A stretch of 64,000 nucleotides of DNA. Source: Thermasporomyces sp040195635 (GTDB taxonomy: Bacteria > Actinomycetota > Actinomycetes > Propionibacteriales > Actinopolymorphaceae). Under the pieces are notes generated by a model that saw nothing but the letters and a program-made list of their open reading frames with translations, was not told the DNA's origin and made no database searches. A program made the translations under genes and the position numbers. Location of the stretch: contig NZ_JBEFTX010000003.1 of assembly GCF_040195635.1 (NCBI RefSeq), forward strand, positions 372,001-436,000, written 5' to 3'. Below, one piece after another: positions 24,262 through 32,461 of this stretch (position 1 is the stretch's first letter; the number at the start of each line of letters is the position of its first letter).

Positions 24262-24681
24262 CTACGCGTCGGCGCAGATGGTCTCGACGAAGTGACCGAC
24301 CCTGTCCTCTGGAAGATTCCGCCCCAGGTCCGCCTCGGCGATTATCCCGACCAGCCGGCGGTTCTCCAGGACGGGCACCCGGCGGACCCGGTGTTCCTCC
24401 ATGAGGTGGAGCACCTGATCGACGTCGCTTTCGGCGTCGATCGTGTGCGGAGTGCCCTGCGCGAGTTCGCCCGCGGTCATGTCGGCCGGGTTGCCACCGG
24501 TGGCGACACACTTCAGCACGATGTCGCGATCGGTGAGAATTCCTTTCAGTCGATCGTCGTCACCGCAGATCGGGAGAGCGCCGACGTCGAGGTCACGCAT
24601 GCGGCGCGCCGCGTTGTCCAACGTCTCGTGCTCCCCGACACATTCGACGCCGACGTGCATGATGTCGCGTGCCTTTGTCAT
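24262..24681 (-). CDS. CBS-pair domain protein (Hrp1-like)
   Basis: A 139-residue protein with two CBS motifs: KARDIMHVGVECVGEHETLD through LKGILTDRDIVLK, then TIDAESDVDQVLHLMEEHRV through LVGIIAEADL. The length and RDIVLKCVATG segment resemble the Rv2626c/Hrp1 group, which in mycobacteria is induced by hypoxia through DosR. No enzyme domain is attached. It lies 16 bp after hsp20 and 35 bp before the other CBS gene, all on the minus strand, so the three are probably one operon. Confidence 0.86.
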   Translation of the reverse strand: MTKARDIMHVGVECVGEHETLDNAARRMRDLDVGALPICGDDDRLKGILTDRDIVLKCVATGGNPADMTAGELAQGTPHTIDAESDVDQVLHLMEEHRVRRVPVLENRRLVGIIAEADLGRNLPEDRVGHFVETICADA

Positions 24682-24697
24682 GAGGACCCCCTTCGGA

Positions 24698-25129
24698 TCA
24701 CCCTCTGCTGATCGGGATGTGTCTTGCCGGCGCTTGCTCTTCGCCGTCTCTCACGCCCACGCGGACCTCGAGAATCCCGTCGTCATACGTCGCCCGCACG
24801 TCTTCCTCGTCAGCTCCACGGGGAAGTTGGACGGAGCGTTGGAACGTGCCGTAGCGGAACTCCGAGCGGTTCACGTCCTTTTTCACCTCGCGACGTTCGA
24901 CCCGCATGGTCAGGGTGCCGTTCGCCACCGAGATGTCGACGTCCTTCGTGGGATCGATACCAGGCAACTCCGCCCGCAGTACGTACTGTCCCTCGTCGCT
25001 GTAGTCCTCCACGCGAATGGCCTGCCGACCGGTGAACTGCCTGAGAAATGGCTTCGGGAGAAGCTCCTCCTCGACCCGCGAGAACAGTCCACTCCCACGT
25101 GTCGATCCATGTTTCGACAACGATGTCAC
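24698..25129 (-). CDS. Hsp20/alpha-crystallin small heat-shock protein
   Basis: A 143-residue ATP-independent chaperone. The alpha-crystallin domain runs from IRVEDYSDEGQYVLRAELPG through SEFRYGTFQRSVQLP to the closing ILEVRVGV, with a C-terminal HIPISRG that serves as the I-x-I tail motif. The GTG at 25129 is chosen because AGGAGGAG lies upstream and the length fits the family. It heads the operon with two CBS proteins. No HspR HAIR sequence is visible. A weak GGGACCTTCGCCC element at 25251-25263 may be a DosR-like site. Confidence 0.9.
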   Translation of the reverse strand: MTSLSKHGSTRGSGLFSRVEEELLPKPFLRQFTGRQAIRVEDYSDEGQYVLRAELPGIDPTKDVDISVANGTLTMRVERREVKKDVNRSEFRYGTFQRSVQLPRGADEEDVRATYDDGILEVRVGVRDGEEQAPARHIPISRG

Positions 25130-25554
25130 TGTGACCGCCTCTCCTCCTGGCTTGGCGCACAAGGCATCTGGGCACCATCCGGCACCACCTCGCCTCTTCA
25201 GGGCATCGCATGGGACGGATCAAGTGAAGAGGCGAGCGGGGGGATTTGTGGGGGACCTTCGCCCGCTTGGCTGGCTTGTGGGCACGGGTATCTCCGAACG
25301 CCACCACGATGCAGACGAATCCCCACCTACGAGATCGGGCCGAGGCACAACAGACCCGCTCATGGGGCAAATGTCGCTCATGCGTGACCTCACCCGATTG
25401 ACCGGACCGGCCACACCACGGCGTTCGTCATCGTGGCCAGGCTGCTGGGCGCCGGGCTGAAGGCGTTCTCGCGAAGATCCCCGGGCCGGTTCGCGTCCTG
25501 AGGCCAGCTACCCTCGGAGGGCGATGTTCCCGCCGCCAGGCCCGAGGAGTGCCG
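25130..25554. other. 425-bp intergenic region
   Basis: The region separates the leftward hsp20 operon from the rightward oxidoreductase. It must hold promoters for both. A GGGACCTTCGCCC element is at 25251-25263. From 25395 to 25499 one plus-strand frame reads TAFVIVARLLGAGLKAFSRR with coding-like base composition but has no normal start, so it may be a gene remnant. Nothing else was recognised. Confidence 0.45.
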
Positions 25555-27819
25555 ATGCGTAGGCGCGAGAAGTGGATCGATCCCGCCAACTGGGCCAGCC
25601 TGAAGCCGTTGGGCATCGGTGAAGGGCGGCCCAACAACTACCGGGAGATCACCAAGGCGATCGGGGACAACCGCGACCAGCTGGGCTATGCGTGGCGCAT
25701 CCTGCGTGAGGGCACCTGTGACGGCTGTGCCCTCGGCACCAAGGGGATCCGTGACTGGACGATGCGCGAGGTCCATCTGTGCAACGTCCGGCTCCGGCTG
25801 CTCCGGCTCAACACCATGCCGGCGTTCGACGCGGCCACCGTCGCCGACGCCGGTGCGCTGGCCGGGATGAGGAGCGCCCGGCTGCGCGAGCTCGGCAGGA
25901 TTCCGTTCCCGCTGATCCGCCGTCCGGGGGACCCCGGGTTCAGCCGGATCTCCTGGGACGAAGCGCTCGACCTCGCGGCCGGCAAGCTCCGCGACACCAG
26001 CCCGGACAGGTTCGGCGCCTACCTGACGAGCCGCGGGACGCCGAACGAGAACTACTTCGCCGCCCAGAAGGCGATCCGGGCGCTCGGCGGCAACTCCATC
26101 GACAATGCGGCCCGGATCTGCCACTCGCCGAGCACGTTCGGCCTCAAGGAGGCGCTCGGTGTCGCGGCCACCACGTGTTCGTACTCCGACTGGATCGGCA
26201 GTGATCTGATCGTCTTCGTCGGATCCAATGTCGCGAACAACCAGCCGGTCGCGATGAAATACCTCTACCACGCGAAGAAGGCCGGCACCCGGATCGTGTG
26301 CATCAATCCCTACCGTGAACCCGGCATGGAACGCTACTGGGTGCCGTCCAACATCGAGAGTGCGGTCTTCGGCACCAAGATCACCGACCGGTTCTTCGGT
26401 ATCAACGTCGGCGGTGACATCGGCTTTCTCAACGGTGTCGCCAAGCACATGATCGACAACTCCTGGATCGACCGAAACTTCGTCGACCACCACACGACGG
26501 GCTACGCCGACCTGGTGGCGACGCTGGACGGCCAGTCCTGGGAGGACCTCGAAGCCACGGCGGGCACGTCACGTGCGGAGATGCGCGCGCTCGCGGAGAT
26601 GCTGCACCATGCCAAGACGGCCGTCTTCGTGTGGAGCATGGGCGTCACCCAGCACGAACACGGCGAGGACAACGTACGCGCACTCATCAACCTCGGTCTG
26701 ACGAAGGGTTTCGTCGGCCGGGACAAGTGTGGCCTGATGCCGATCCGGGGGCACTCCGGCGTCCAGGGTGGCGCCGAGATGGGTGCGTACTCCACGGTCC
26801 TGCCGGGCGGAGAGCCGATCACTGCTGAGGCGGCGGCGAAGTTCTCCGACCTGTGGGGTTTCGAAGTCCCGAGCAAGCCTGGGTTGACAGCGACGGACAT
26901 GATCGACGCCGCCCACCGGCGCGAGTTGGACGTGCTGATCAGCTCCGGTGGCAACTTCCTCGAGGTGCTGCCCGACCCGGACTACTGTCACGAAGCGCTT
27001 GCGCGCATTCCGCTGCGGATCCACATCGACATCTGCCTGTCGAGCCAGATGCTGGTCGACCCGGCCGAGACCGTGCTGGTGCTGCCAGCGCAGACGAGGT
27101 ACGAGATGGTCGGCGGAGTCACCGAGACGTCGACCGAACGACGCATCATCTTCTCCCCGGAGATCCGCGGTCCACGGATCGAGGAGGCGTGGCCGGAGTA
27201 CCGCATCTTCGGCGAGTTGGCCGCGCGGACCCGTCCGGAGATCGCCGAGGCAGTCCGTTTCGACGGAACACCCGCCCTCCGGCGGCAGATCGCCGCCGCG
27301 GTCCCGCTCTACGCGGGGATAGAGAAGCTGAACGCCTTCGGCGACGCGGTCCAGTACGGCGGTCCGCACCTGTGCGCGGACTGGGAGTTCCCGACCGACG
27401 ATGGTCGCGCACACTTCTCCACGGTCGGGTTGCCCGACCTGTCCCGGCCGGATGGCACGTTCGTCGTCGCCACTCGGCGTGGCAAGCAGTTCAACAGCAT
27501 GGTCCAGGAACGCAGGGACGCCCTCACCGGCGCCGAGCGCGAGGCGGTCCTGATGAATCCCGATGACGCCGACCGGCTCGGACTTTCCGACGGCGATCCG
27601 ATCGTGCTGCGCAGCGCCGCAGGAACCCTCTCCGGCCGGGTGCTCCGGGCGCCCATCGCTCCTGGCAACCTCCAGGTGCACTGGCCGGAAGGCGAGGTGC
27701 TGCTCGACCGGTCCCGACGGTCGCCGCAGGCGAGGATCCCGGACTACAACGCCGTGGTCAGAGTCGAGCAGGTCGAGCAGGTCGAGCAGGTCGAGCAAGT
27801 CGAGCATGGACACCGCTGA
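25555..27819 (+). CDS. FdhF/YdeP-family molybdopterin oxidoreductase (CbbBc-like)
   Basis: A 754-residue molybdopterin enzyme related to formate dehydrogenase alpha subunits. An N-terminal CDGCALGT plus a later VHLC gives three of the usual four Fe-S cysteines. ARICHSPSTFGLKEALG, NPYREPGMERYWVPSN and GLMPIRGHSGVQGGAEMG are family features, and the C-terminal molydop-binding domain ends near residue 735. Related proteins are called CbbBc in cbb operons of other bacteria, and their substrate is unsettled. GAGGAG before the ATG at 25555 sets the start. The C-terminus is five VEQ-type triplets, and the stop overlaps the WYL regulator gene by 14 bases. Confidence 0.85.
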   Translation: MRRREKWIDPANWASLKPLGIGEGRPNNYREITKAIGDNRDQLGYAWRILREGTCDGCALGTKGIRDWTMREVHLCNVRLRLLRLNTMPAFDAATVADAGALAGMRSARLRELGRIPFPLIRRPGDPGFSRISWDEALDLAAGKLRDTSPDRFGAYLTSRGTPNENYFAAQKAIRALGGNSIDNAARICHSPSTFGLKEALGVAATTCSYSDWIGSDLIVFVGSNVANNQPVAMKYLYHAKKAGTRIVCINPYREPGMERYWVPSNIESAVFGTKITDRFFGINVGGDIGFLNGVAKHMIDNSWIDRNFVDHHTTGYADLVATLDGQSWEDLEATAGTSRAEMRALAEMLHHAKTAVFVWSMGVTQHEHGEDNVRALINLGLTKGFVGRDKCGLMPIRGHSGVQGGAEMGAYSTVLPGGEPITAEAAAKFSDLWGFEVPSKPGLTATDMIDAAHRRELDVLISSGGNFLEVLPDPDYCHEALARIPLRIHIDICLSSQMLVDPAETVLVLPAQTRYEMVGGVTETSTERRIIFSPEIRGPRIEEAWPEYRIFGELAARTRPEIAEAVRFDGTPALRRQIAAAVPLYAGIEKLNAFGDAVQYGGPHLCADWEFPTDDGRAHFSTVGLPDLSRPDGTFVVATRRGKQFNSMVQERRDALTGAEREAVLMNPDDADRLGLSDGDPIVLRSAAGTLSGRVLRAPIAPGNLQVHWPEGEVLLDRSRRSPQARIPDYNAVVRVEQVEQVEQVEQVEHGHR
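27763..27807 (+). repeat. 9-bp tandem repeat at a gene overlap
   Basis: Five copies of gtcgagcag (the last two with one changed base) encode the VEQ repeats at the end of the oxidoreductase. The final unit contains the ATG of the overlapping WYL regulator. Copy changes would keep both frames. Confidence 0.92.
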
Positions 27820-28759
27820 GCGACTCCTGCGGCTCCTGTCGTTGCTACAGGTTCGTCCGCACTGGCCCGGCGAGGAACTCGCCGCCAGGGTCGGGGTGAC
27901 CACCCGCACGCTCCGCCGCGATGTCGCCCGGCTGCGCTCGCTCGGCTATCCGGTCGATGCCGACCCGGGCGTCGGTGGTGGCTACCGGCTGGGCGCCGGG
28001 GGACGGCTACCGCCACTGCTGCTCGACGACGACGAAGCGGTGGCGATCGTGGTGGGACTGCGCAGCACCACCACGACCACCATCTCCGGCGTCGACGAAG
28101 CAGCGGCGGCGGCACTGGCGAAACTCGAAGATGTCCTGCCGGTACGCCTGCGCGAACGGGTGAAGGCCTTGCAGGCAAGCACGATCCGGCTTCCTGGGCC
28201 GCAGGTTCCGATCGTCGACCCGGACGTCCTCAGCGTCGTGGCGACCGGGTGCCGTCGGGGCGAAGGTCTGCGGTTCACCTACTCCGACCATCAGGGCCGC
28301 GCGACGCAGCGCTCGGTGGAGCCGTACCGGATCGTGCACACCGGCCGCCGGTGGTACCTCGTCGCGCGTGACCGTGACCGTGACGCGTGGCGGACGTTCC
28401 GGATCGACCGGGTGGCCGGGCCGTCGCTCACCGGGCACCACTACACGTTCGACGATCCGCCTGATCCCGTTGCGCATGTTGCCGAGGGGACGGGGATCGC
28501 GCCGTACGACATCGAGGCCCGGATCCTGCTGCACTCCGACTACGACACGGCCGTGCGGTGCTTTCCGGCGAGCATCGGTGTCGTCGAACGCGGTGACGAG
28601 CAGACGTCCATCCTGCGGGTCGGGTCAGTCGAATGGGGGCCGCTCGTCGACTTCGTGTGCCGGATACCCGGCGACTTCGAGATCCTCGACCCACCTGAGC
28701 TCCGCGAGCGGGTCGCCGAGCGCGCGGCCCGGCTGATCCGTGCGTCGAAAAAGGAATAA
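27806..28759 (+). CDS. WYL-domain transcriptional regulator (YafY type)
   Basis: A 317-residue regulator. The N-terminal helix-turn-helix reads ERLLRLLSLLQVRPHWPGEE and then TTRTLRRDVARLRSLGYPVD, followed by GGYRLGAGG. The WYL domain includes VEPYRIVHTGRRWYLVARD, and a C-terminal WCX-type extension follows. WYL domains sense ligands, often nucleic acids or nucleotides, and most such proteins repress or activate neighbours. Its start lies inside the end of the molybdopterin oxidoreductase gene, so the two are co-transcribed and the regulator may control that enzyme. Confidence 0.9.
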   Translation: MDTAERLLRLLSLLQVRPHWPGEELAARVGVTTRTLRRDVARLRSLGYPVDADPGVGGGYRLGAGGRLPPLLLDDDEAVAIVVGLRSTTTTTISGVDEAAAAALAKLEDVLPVRLRERVKALQASTIRLPGPQVPIVDPDVLSVVATGCRRGEGLRFTYSDHQGRATQRSVEPYRIVHTGRRWYLVARDRDRDAWRTFRIDRVAGPSLTGHHYTFDDPPDPVAHVAEGTGIAPYDIEARILLHSDYDTAVRCFPASIGVVERGDEQTSILRVGSVEWGPLVDFVCRIPGDFEILDPPELRERVAERAARLIRASKKE

Positions 28760-28956
28760 GGGCGAGGACGGGAAGAACGTCGGGATTGCAATGCTCGTCC
28801 TGGTTGATGTGTCGGCAGGCCGAGTCCGGGGCGTTTTCTGTTACCAGGAAGGTTTATGTATAGCTCAAACGCGCCCGGGGAACCCGCAGAACACCTAACG
28901 TGGTTTTCGGGCCTCGAGAGCCCGGAGGCCCGTCCCCAACGCATAAGGGGTGTGCG

Positions 28957-29112
28957 GTGATCATTCTCGGTATCATCTTGCTGGTCCTCGGGTTCGTCCT
29001 CGGAATCTCCATTCTGTGGACCATCGGAGTGATCTTGCTTGTCATCGGCGTCATCTTCTGGATCCTCGGCGCGGTTGGCCGTCCGGTGGGAGGCCGGCGC
29101 TACTGGTTCTGA
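28957..29112 (+). CDS. Small hydrophobic protein, DUF6131-like
   Basis: A 51-residue protein that is almost entirely two hydrophobic helices (IILGIILLVLGFVLGISIL and WTIGVILLVIGVIFWILGAV) with a short GRRYWF tail. Size and pattern match the DUF6131 family of actinomycetes, whose function is unknown. The GTG at 28957 follows AAGGGG. The 197-bp upstream gap holds GGAAC and CTAACGT elements that could be an ECF-type promoter, though this is weak. A strong hairpin directly downstream ends the transcript. Confidence 0.7.
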   Translation: MIILGIILLVLGFVLGISILWTIGVILLVIGVIFWILGAVGRPVGGRRYWF

Positions 29113-29126
29113 CGCCTGACGCCACT

Positions 29127-29176
29127 GGGCCTCCGGGACGACAAGCCCCACGTGTTGTCGGCATCCCGGAGGTCCC
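29127..29176 (+). terminator. Stem-loop terminator after the DUF6131-like gene
   Basis: GGGCCTCCGGGACGACAA pairs with TTGTCGGCATCCCGGAGGTCCC downstream in two parts: a CGACAA/TTGTCG inner stem and a GGGCCTCCGGGA outer stem with a small bulge and one mismatch. The loop is about ten bases. There is no long T-run, as is usual for actinomycete terminators. Confidence 0.75.
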
Positions 29177-29219
29177 TTGTGTGCGGCGCAGGACGGCGCG
29201 GGGGTGGAAGGCTTGAGGA

Positions 29220-30032
29220 GTGCCTGAGCTTCCTGACGTCGAGGGGTTCCGGAGAATTCTGGCCGAACACGCGACCGGGCGCCGGATCCAGGCCGTCACG
29301 GTCGAGGATCCTGGCGTACTCCGCGACACGAACCCCCCAGCACTTGACGACGCGACGCGCGGGCGGATGTTCGCGAACCCGGACCGGCACGGCAAATGGC
29401 TGATGGCGCCGCTGCGAACGCCCGGCCAGAGGCACCGTTCGCGCGATCCCACCGTGATCTTCCACTTCGGCATGACCGGCGGTCTCGTCTGGACCAGCCG
29501 ACTCCACGACGAGCCGCGCCATCGCGACGACCGGGTCGTCTTCTGCTTCGCCGAGGGTGAACTGCGCTATCGCGACCTCCGCAAGTTACACGGCATCCGA
29601 CTCGTCCAGGCCGATGGCGCGCTCGAGCTGCTCCTGTCGCGGCTCGGGCCCGACGCGTGGACGGTCTCGGCGGAGGACTTCGACCAGGCCCTGGCAGGCG
29701 TACGCCGGCAACTCAAACCCGCCCTCATGGACCAGGCCGTGCTCGCCGGTCTCGGCAACCTGCTGGTCGACGAGATCCTCTGGCGGGCCCGCCTGCAGCC
29801 GCGCCGGTCGACGAGCGACCTGACGCGCGCCGACCGCCACCGCCTGTACCGCCAGATGCGGAACGTCCTTCGGCAGTCGATCGATCGCGGTCGCGTCCCC
29901 GGCTACGCCCGGTGGCTCACCGGCTGGCGCGACGACGAGGACGCCCCGTGCCCGCGCTGCGGCACCCCGCTTCGCCGAAGCAGGGTGGGCGGCCGCACCA
30001 CCGTCTGGTGCCCGCACTGCCAACCCGAATGA
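29220..30032 (+). CDS. Fpg/Nei-family DNA glycosylase/AP lyase
   Basis: A 270-residue base-excision repair enzyme. The N-terminus MPELPDVE gives the catalytic proline 2 and glutamate 3 after methionine removal. HGKWLM supplies the conserved lysine, and the H2TH region includes DQAVLAGLGNLLVDEILWRA with the DNA-contacting asparagine. A zinc finger closes the protein (CPRCGTPLRR through CPHC). The D at position 6 is common in actinomycete Nei-like proteins, so the substrate may be oxidised pyrimidines rather than 8-oxoguanine. A GTG start is used. It stands alone. Confidence 0.9.
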   Translation: MPELPDVEGFRRILAEHATGRRIQAVTVEDPGVLRDTNPPALDDATRGRMFANPDRHGKWLMAPLRTPGQRHRSRDPTVIFHFGMTGGLVWTSRLHDEPRHRDDRVVFCFAEGELRYRDLRKLHGIRLVQADGALELLLSRLGPDAWTVSAEDFDQALAGVRRQLKPALMDQAVLAGLGNLLVDEILWRARLQPRRSTSDLTRADRHRLYRQMRNVLRQSIDRGRVPGYARWLTGWRDDEDAPCPRCGTPLRRSRVGGRTTVWCPHCQPE

Positions 30033-30136
30033 GCAGGCTGGGGTGGGCCTTCAGTCGTCTTCGAAGTCCTTGTTCGTACGACCGGACAGCACCGAATGCA
30101 GCTGCGTCCGCTCCGGCTTACGGCGACGATCAGCCC

Positions 30137-30745
30137 TCACTCGCTCGGCGGCGCGGACATCGGCGCTCCCGACATCGCCTGGGCGACGGCGTGCAGGTTG
30201 CGCGCCATCGTCCGTCCCGTCCGCTCCGACCAGGCGTGCCCGTGGGCGGTGTCGGCATACGACGGACCAGGCCCCGGTCCCGCGTTCCAGTAGGTCCACG
30301 CCTGGCCGGGCACCGTGTAACCGAGGTCCACGAGAGCACCCGCGATCTCGCTGATCACGTGGTGTGCACCGTCCTCGTTGCCGGTGACGACGACCCCGGC
30401 GACCCGGTTGTACGCGACCGGCCGGCCCTCCGAGTCGGTCTCGGACAGCATCGCGTCCATGCGTTCGAGGACCCGTTGGGCGATCGACGACGGTCGGCCG
30501 AGCCACGTCGGGCTCGCGATGACGAGGATCGCCGACCGCAGCAACAGACCGTGCAGGCGTGGCCAGTCGTCGCCCTCGCCCAGGTCCGTCTCGACGCCGG
30601 GCGGGATCCGCAGGTCGACGACCCTGGCGACCTCCACGCTGACGCAGAGGCGTTCGAGCTCGTCGACGACGACCTGGGCGAGCAACGCGGTGTTGGACGG
30701 CTGCGGAGACGGCTTGAGCGTGCAGTTGAGCACGACGGCGTGCAT
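30137..30745 (-). CDS. NADPH-dependent FMN reductase/flavodoxin-like protein
   Basis: A 202-residue flavodoxin-fold protein. The N-terminal strand and loop MHAVVLNCTLKPSPQPSNT would hold the FMN phosphate. ILVIASPTWLGRPSSIAQRVLERMDAM and VAGVVVTGNEDGAHH are family motifs. Such proteins reduce FMN or quinones with NADPH. GGGTGAGG precedes the ATG at 30745. It is divergent from the FAD monooxygenase with 81 bp between, and could supply reduced flavin, but that is only context. CCAGTACTGG, a perfect palindrome, lies in that gap. Confidence 0.83.
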   Translation of the reverse strand: MHAVVLNCTLKPSPQPSNTALLAQVVVDELERLCVSVEVARVVDLRIPPGVETDLGEGDDWPRLHGLLLRSAILVIASPTWLGRPSSIAQRVLERMDAMLSETDSEGRPVAYNRVAGVVVTGNEDGAHHVISEIAGALVDLGYTVPGQAWTYWNAGPGPGPSYADTAHGHAWSERTGRTMARNLHAVAQAMSGAPMSAPPSE

Positions 30746-30826
30746 CGCCTCACCCCCGCCCGGTCCCATACCCACAGACGTTGGCCTGGAACGTTTGCGT
30801 ACGCCAGTACTGGGCAGTCCTCGCGG

Positions 30827-32134
30827 GTGAGCTGCTGTATTGCCGGATGCGGGCCGGCCGGCGCGATGCTCGGCCTGTTGCTCGCCCGGGCAGGCGTCGA
30901 CGTCGTCGTGCTCGAGAAGCATGCCGACTTCCTGCGGGACTTCCGGGGCGACACCCTGCACCCGTCGACGCTGGAGCTGATGGACCAGCTGGGACTTGCC
31001 GAGAAGGTGCACGCGCTGCCGCACTCGAAGGTCTCCACCGCAACCGTGCGGGCGGGGGGCGAGGAGGCGCAGGTGGTCGACCTGACGCAGCTGCGGACGC
31101 CCTTTCCGTACATCATGTTCGTACCCCAGTGGGACTTTCTCGACCTGATCACGGCCGAGGCCCGGCGCTATCCGCACTTCCGGCTGGTGATGGAGGCCGA
31201 GGTCGAGGGTCTGCTTGAGGCCGGCGGCCGCGTCATGGGGGTGCGTTACCGGGGTGCTGACGGCGGCCACCACGAGGTACGCACCGAGCTCACCGTGGCT
31301 GCCGACGGGCGCGACTCGACGCTTCGGGCCGCCGCCGGGTTGCGGCCGAGGGACAACTCCGCGCCTCTTGACGTGTTGTGGTTCCGGATCTCCCGCCGAG
31401 AGGACGACCCGGAAGGTCTGTCGGTACGCATCGGCGCCGGTGAGTTCGTCGTCCTGCTCAACCGGTTCACGTACTGGCAGGTGGGTTACCTGATCCTCAA
31501 GGGCACGCAGGAGAGGGTCCGCGCCGCCGGGCTGGAGGCGTTCCGCCGGTCGTTGGCGCGACTTGTGCCCGAGGTCGCCGACCGGGTGGGCGAGCTCACG
31601 GACTGGGACCAGGTGAAGACCCTCTCGATCCGGTCCAACCGGCTGCCCCGGTGGTACCGTCCCGGACTGCTCTGCATCGGCGACGCCGCGCACGCCATGA
31701 CCCCGGTCGCCGGCGTGGGCATCAACCTCGCCATCCAGGACGCCGTGGTGGCGGCCAACGTCCTGGTCGAGCCGCTGCGGTACGGCCGGGTCTCCGTACA
31801 CCATCTCCGCTCGGTCCAACGCCGGCGCGCCATCCCGGTCCGGATCGTCCAGGCGTTCCAGTCGGCGATCCAGAACCGGCTCCAGACTCCCGTGCTGCGC
31901 GCCGGGACCGCCCAGGAGGGAGCAACCCAGGACAGGGCCGCCCAGGAGGGAGCCACCGTGCGGATGCCGCGCGCGCTCGCGCTGGCCGGACGGATCCCCG
32001 TGCTGCGCCGGATTCCTGCGCGTCTGGTCGGCAAGGGAGTGTGGAGAGTACGCCTCAGCCGGCGACTCGAGGCGCTGTCGACTCCGCTTCCGGATTCGCC
32101 GACAGCGTCTCGGGACGAGGGCTCGGCCGGGTAG
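30827..32134 (+). CDS. FAD-dependent monooxygenase/oxidoreductase (UbiH type)
   Basis: A 435-residue flavoprotein of the aromatic hydroxylase fold. It begins almost directly with the dinucleotide-binding motif IAGCGPAGAMLGLLLARAG and VVVLEKH; VAADGRDSTLR is the DG motif, and IGDAAHAMTPVAGVGINLAI is the second FAD motif. The GTG start at 30827 leaves only three residues before the first strand. Residues about 360-375 hold an imperfect TAQEGAT repeat. The substrate is not evident. It is divergent from the flavin reductase gene. Confidence 0.85.
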   Translation: MSCCIAGCGPAGAMLGLLLARAGVDVVVLEKHADFLRDFRGDTLHPSTLELMDQLGLAEKVHALPHSKVSTATVRAGGEEAQVVDLTQLRTPFPYIMFVPQWDFLDLITAEARRYPHFRLVMEAEVEGLLEAGGRVMGVRYRGADGGHHEVRTELTVAADGRDSTLRAAAGLRPRDNSAPLDVLWFRISRREDDPEGLSVRIGAGEFVVLLNRFTYWQVGYLILKGTQERVRAAGLEAFRRSLARLVPEVADRVGELTDWDQVKTLSIRSNRLPRWYRPGLLCIGDAAHAMTPVAGVGINLAIQDAVVAANVLVEPLRYGRVSVHHLRSVQRRRAIPVRIVQAFQSAIQNRLQTPVLRAGTAQEGATQDRAAQEGATVRMPRALALAGRIPVLRRIPARLVGKGVWRVRLSRRLEALSTPLPDSPTASRDEGSAG

Positions 32135-32145
32135 CCACAGGGCCG

Positions 32146-32301
32146 TCAGCTGCTCCCGAAGTTGGTGAAAACGATCACGCTGAGAATCAGCGCACCGATG
32201 AACACCAGGCCGCCGAGCACGATCAGGCTGGCGACGACCATCCTGGAGATCCTCCAGCCGTTGCGTGGCTTCGGCGCACGCCGCTTGCCATGAGCACCCA
32301 T
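32146..32301 (-). CDS. Small single-helix membrane protein
   Basis: A 51-residue frame encodes a basic N-terminus (GAHGKRRAPKPRNGWRISR) and one hydrophobic helix (MVVASLIVLGGLVFIGALIL), then SVIVFTNFGSS. The positive-inside pattern, a GGAG upstream of the ATG, and coding-like third positions support it. It faces the monooxygenase gene with 11 bp between stops. I do not recognise the family. It could be a small subunit or stress-linked peptide; nothing in the context decides. Confidence 0.6.
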   Translation of the reverse strand: MGAHGKRRAPKPRNGWRISRMVVASLIVLGGLVFIGALILSVIVFTNFGSS

Positions 32302-32461
32302 GAGCGTGTCTCCGTTGCGAGAGTGGGCAGAGACCTACGGGTGTCGAGCCTGGTCGTTGTGGGCGGGTGGTCGCATGAGTCGGACTACTCGGATCGCGGG
32401 TGAGTACGCCGACCGGCTACGCACCGTGCTCGGGTGGGGAGCGAGGGGAGGCTCCGGCTGC

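Noticed and set aside
25395..25499. Short coding-like frame before the oxidoreductase gene
   Set aside because: It has no usable start codon, is preceded directly by a stop, and is only about 35 codons long. It may be a remnant, but evidence is too weak for a feature.
30804..30813. CCAGTACTGG palindrome as an operator for the flavin genes
   Set aside because: A 10-bp palindrome is expected by chance at this scale, and there is no second copy or adjacent regulator.
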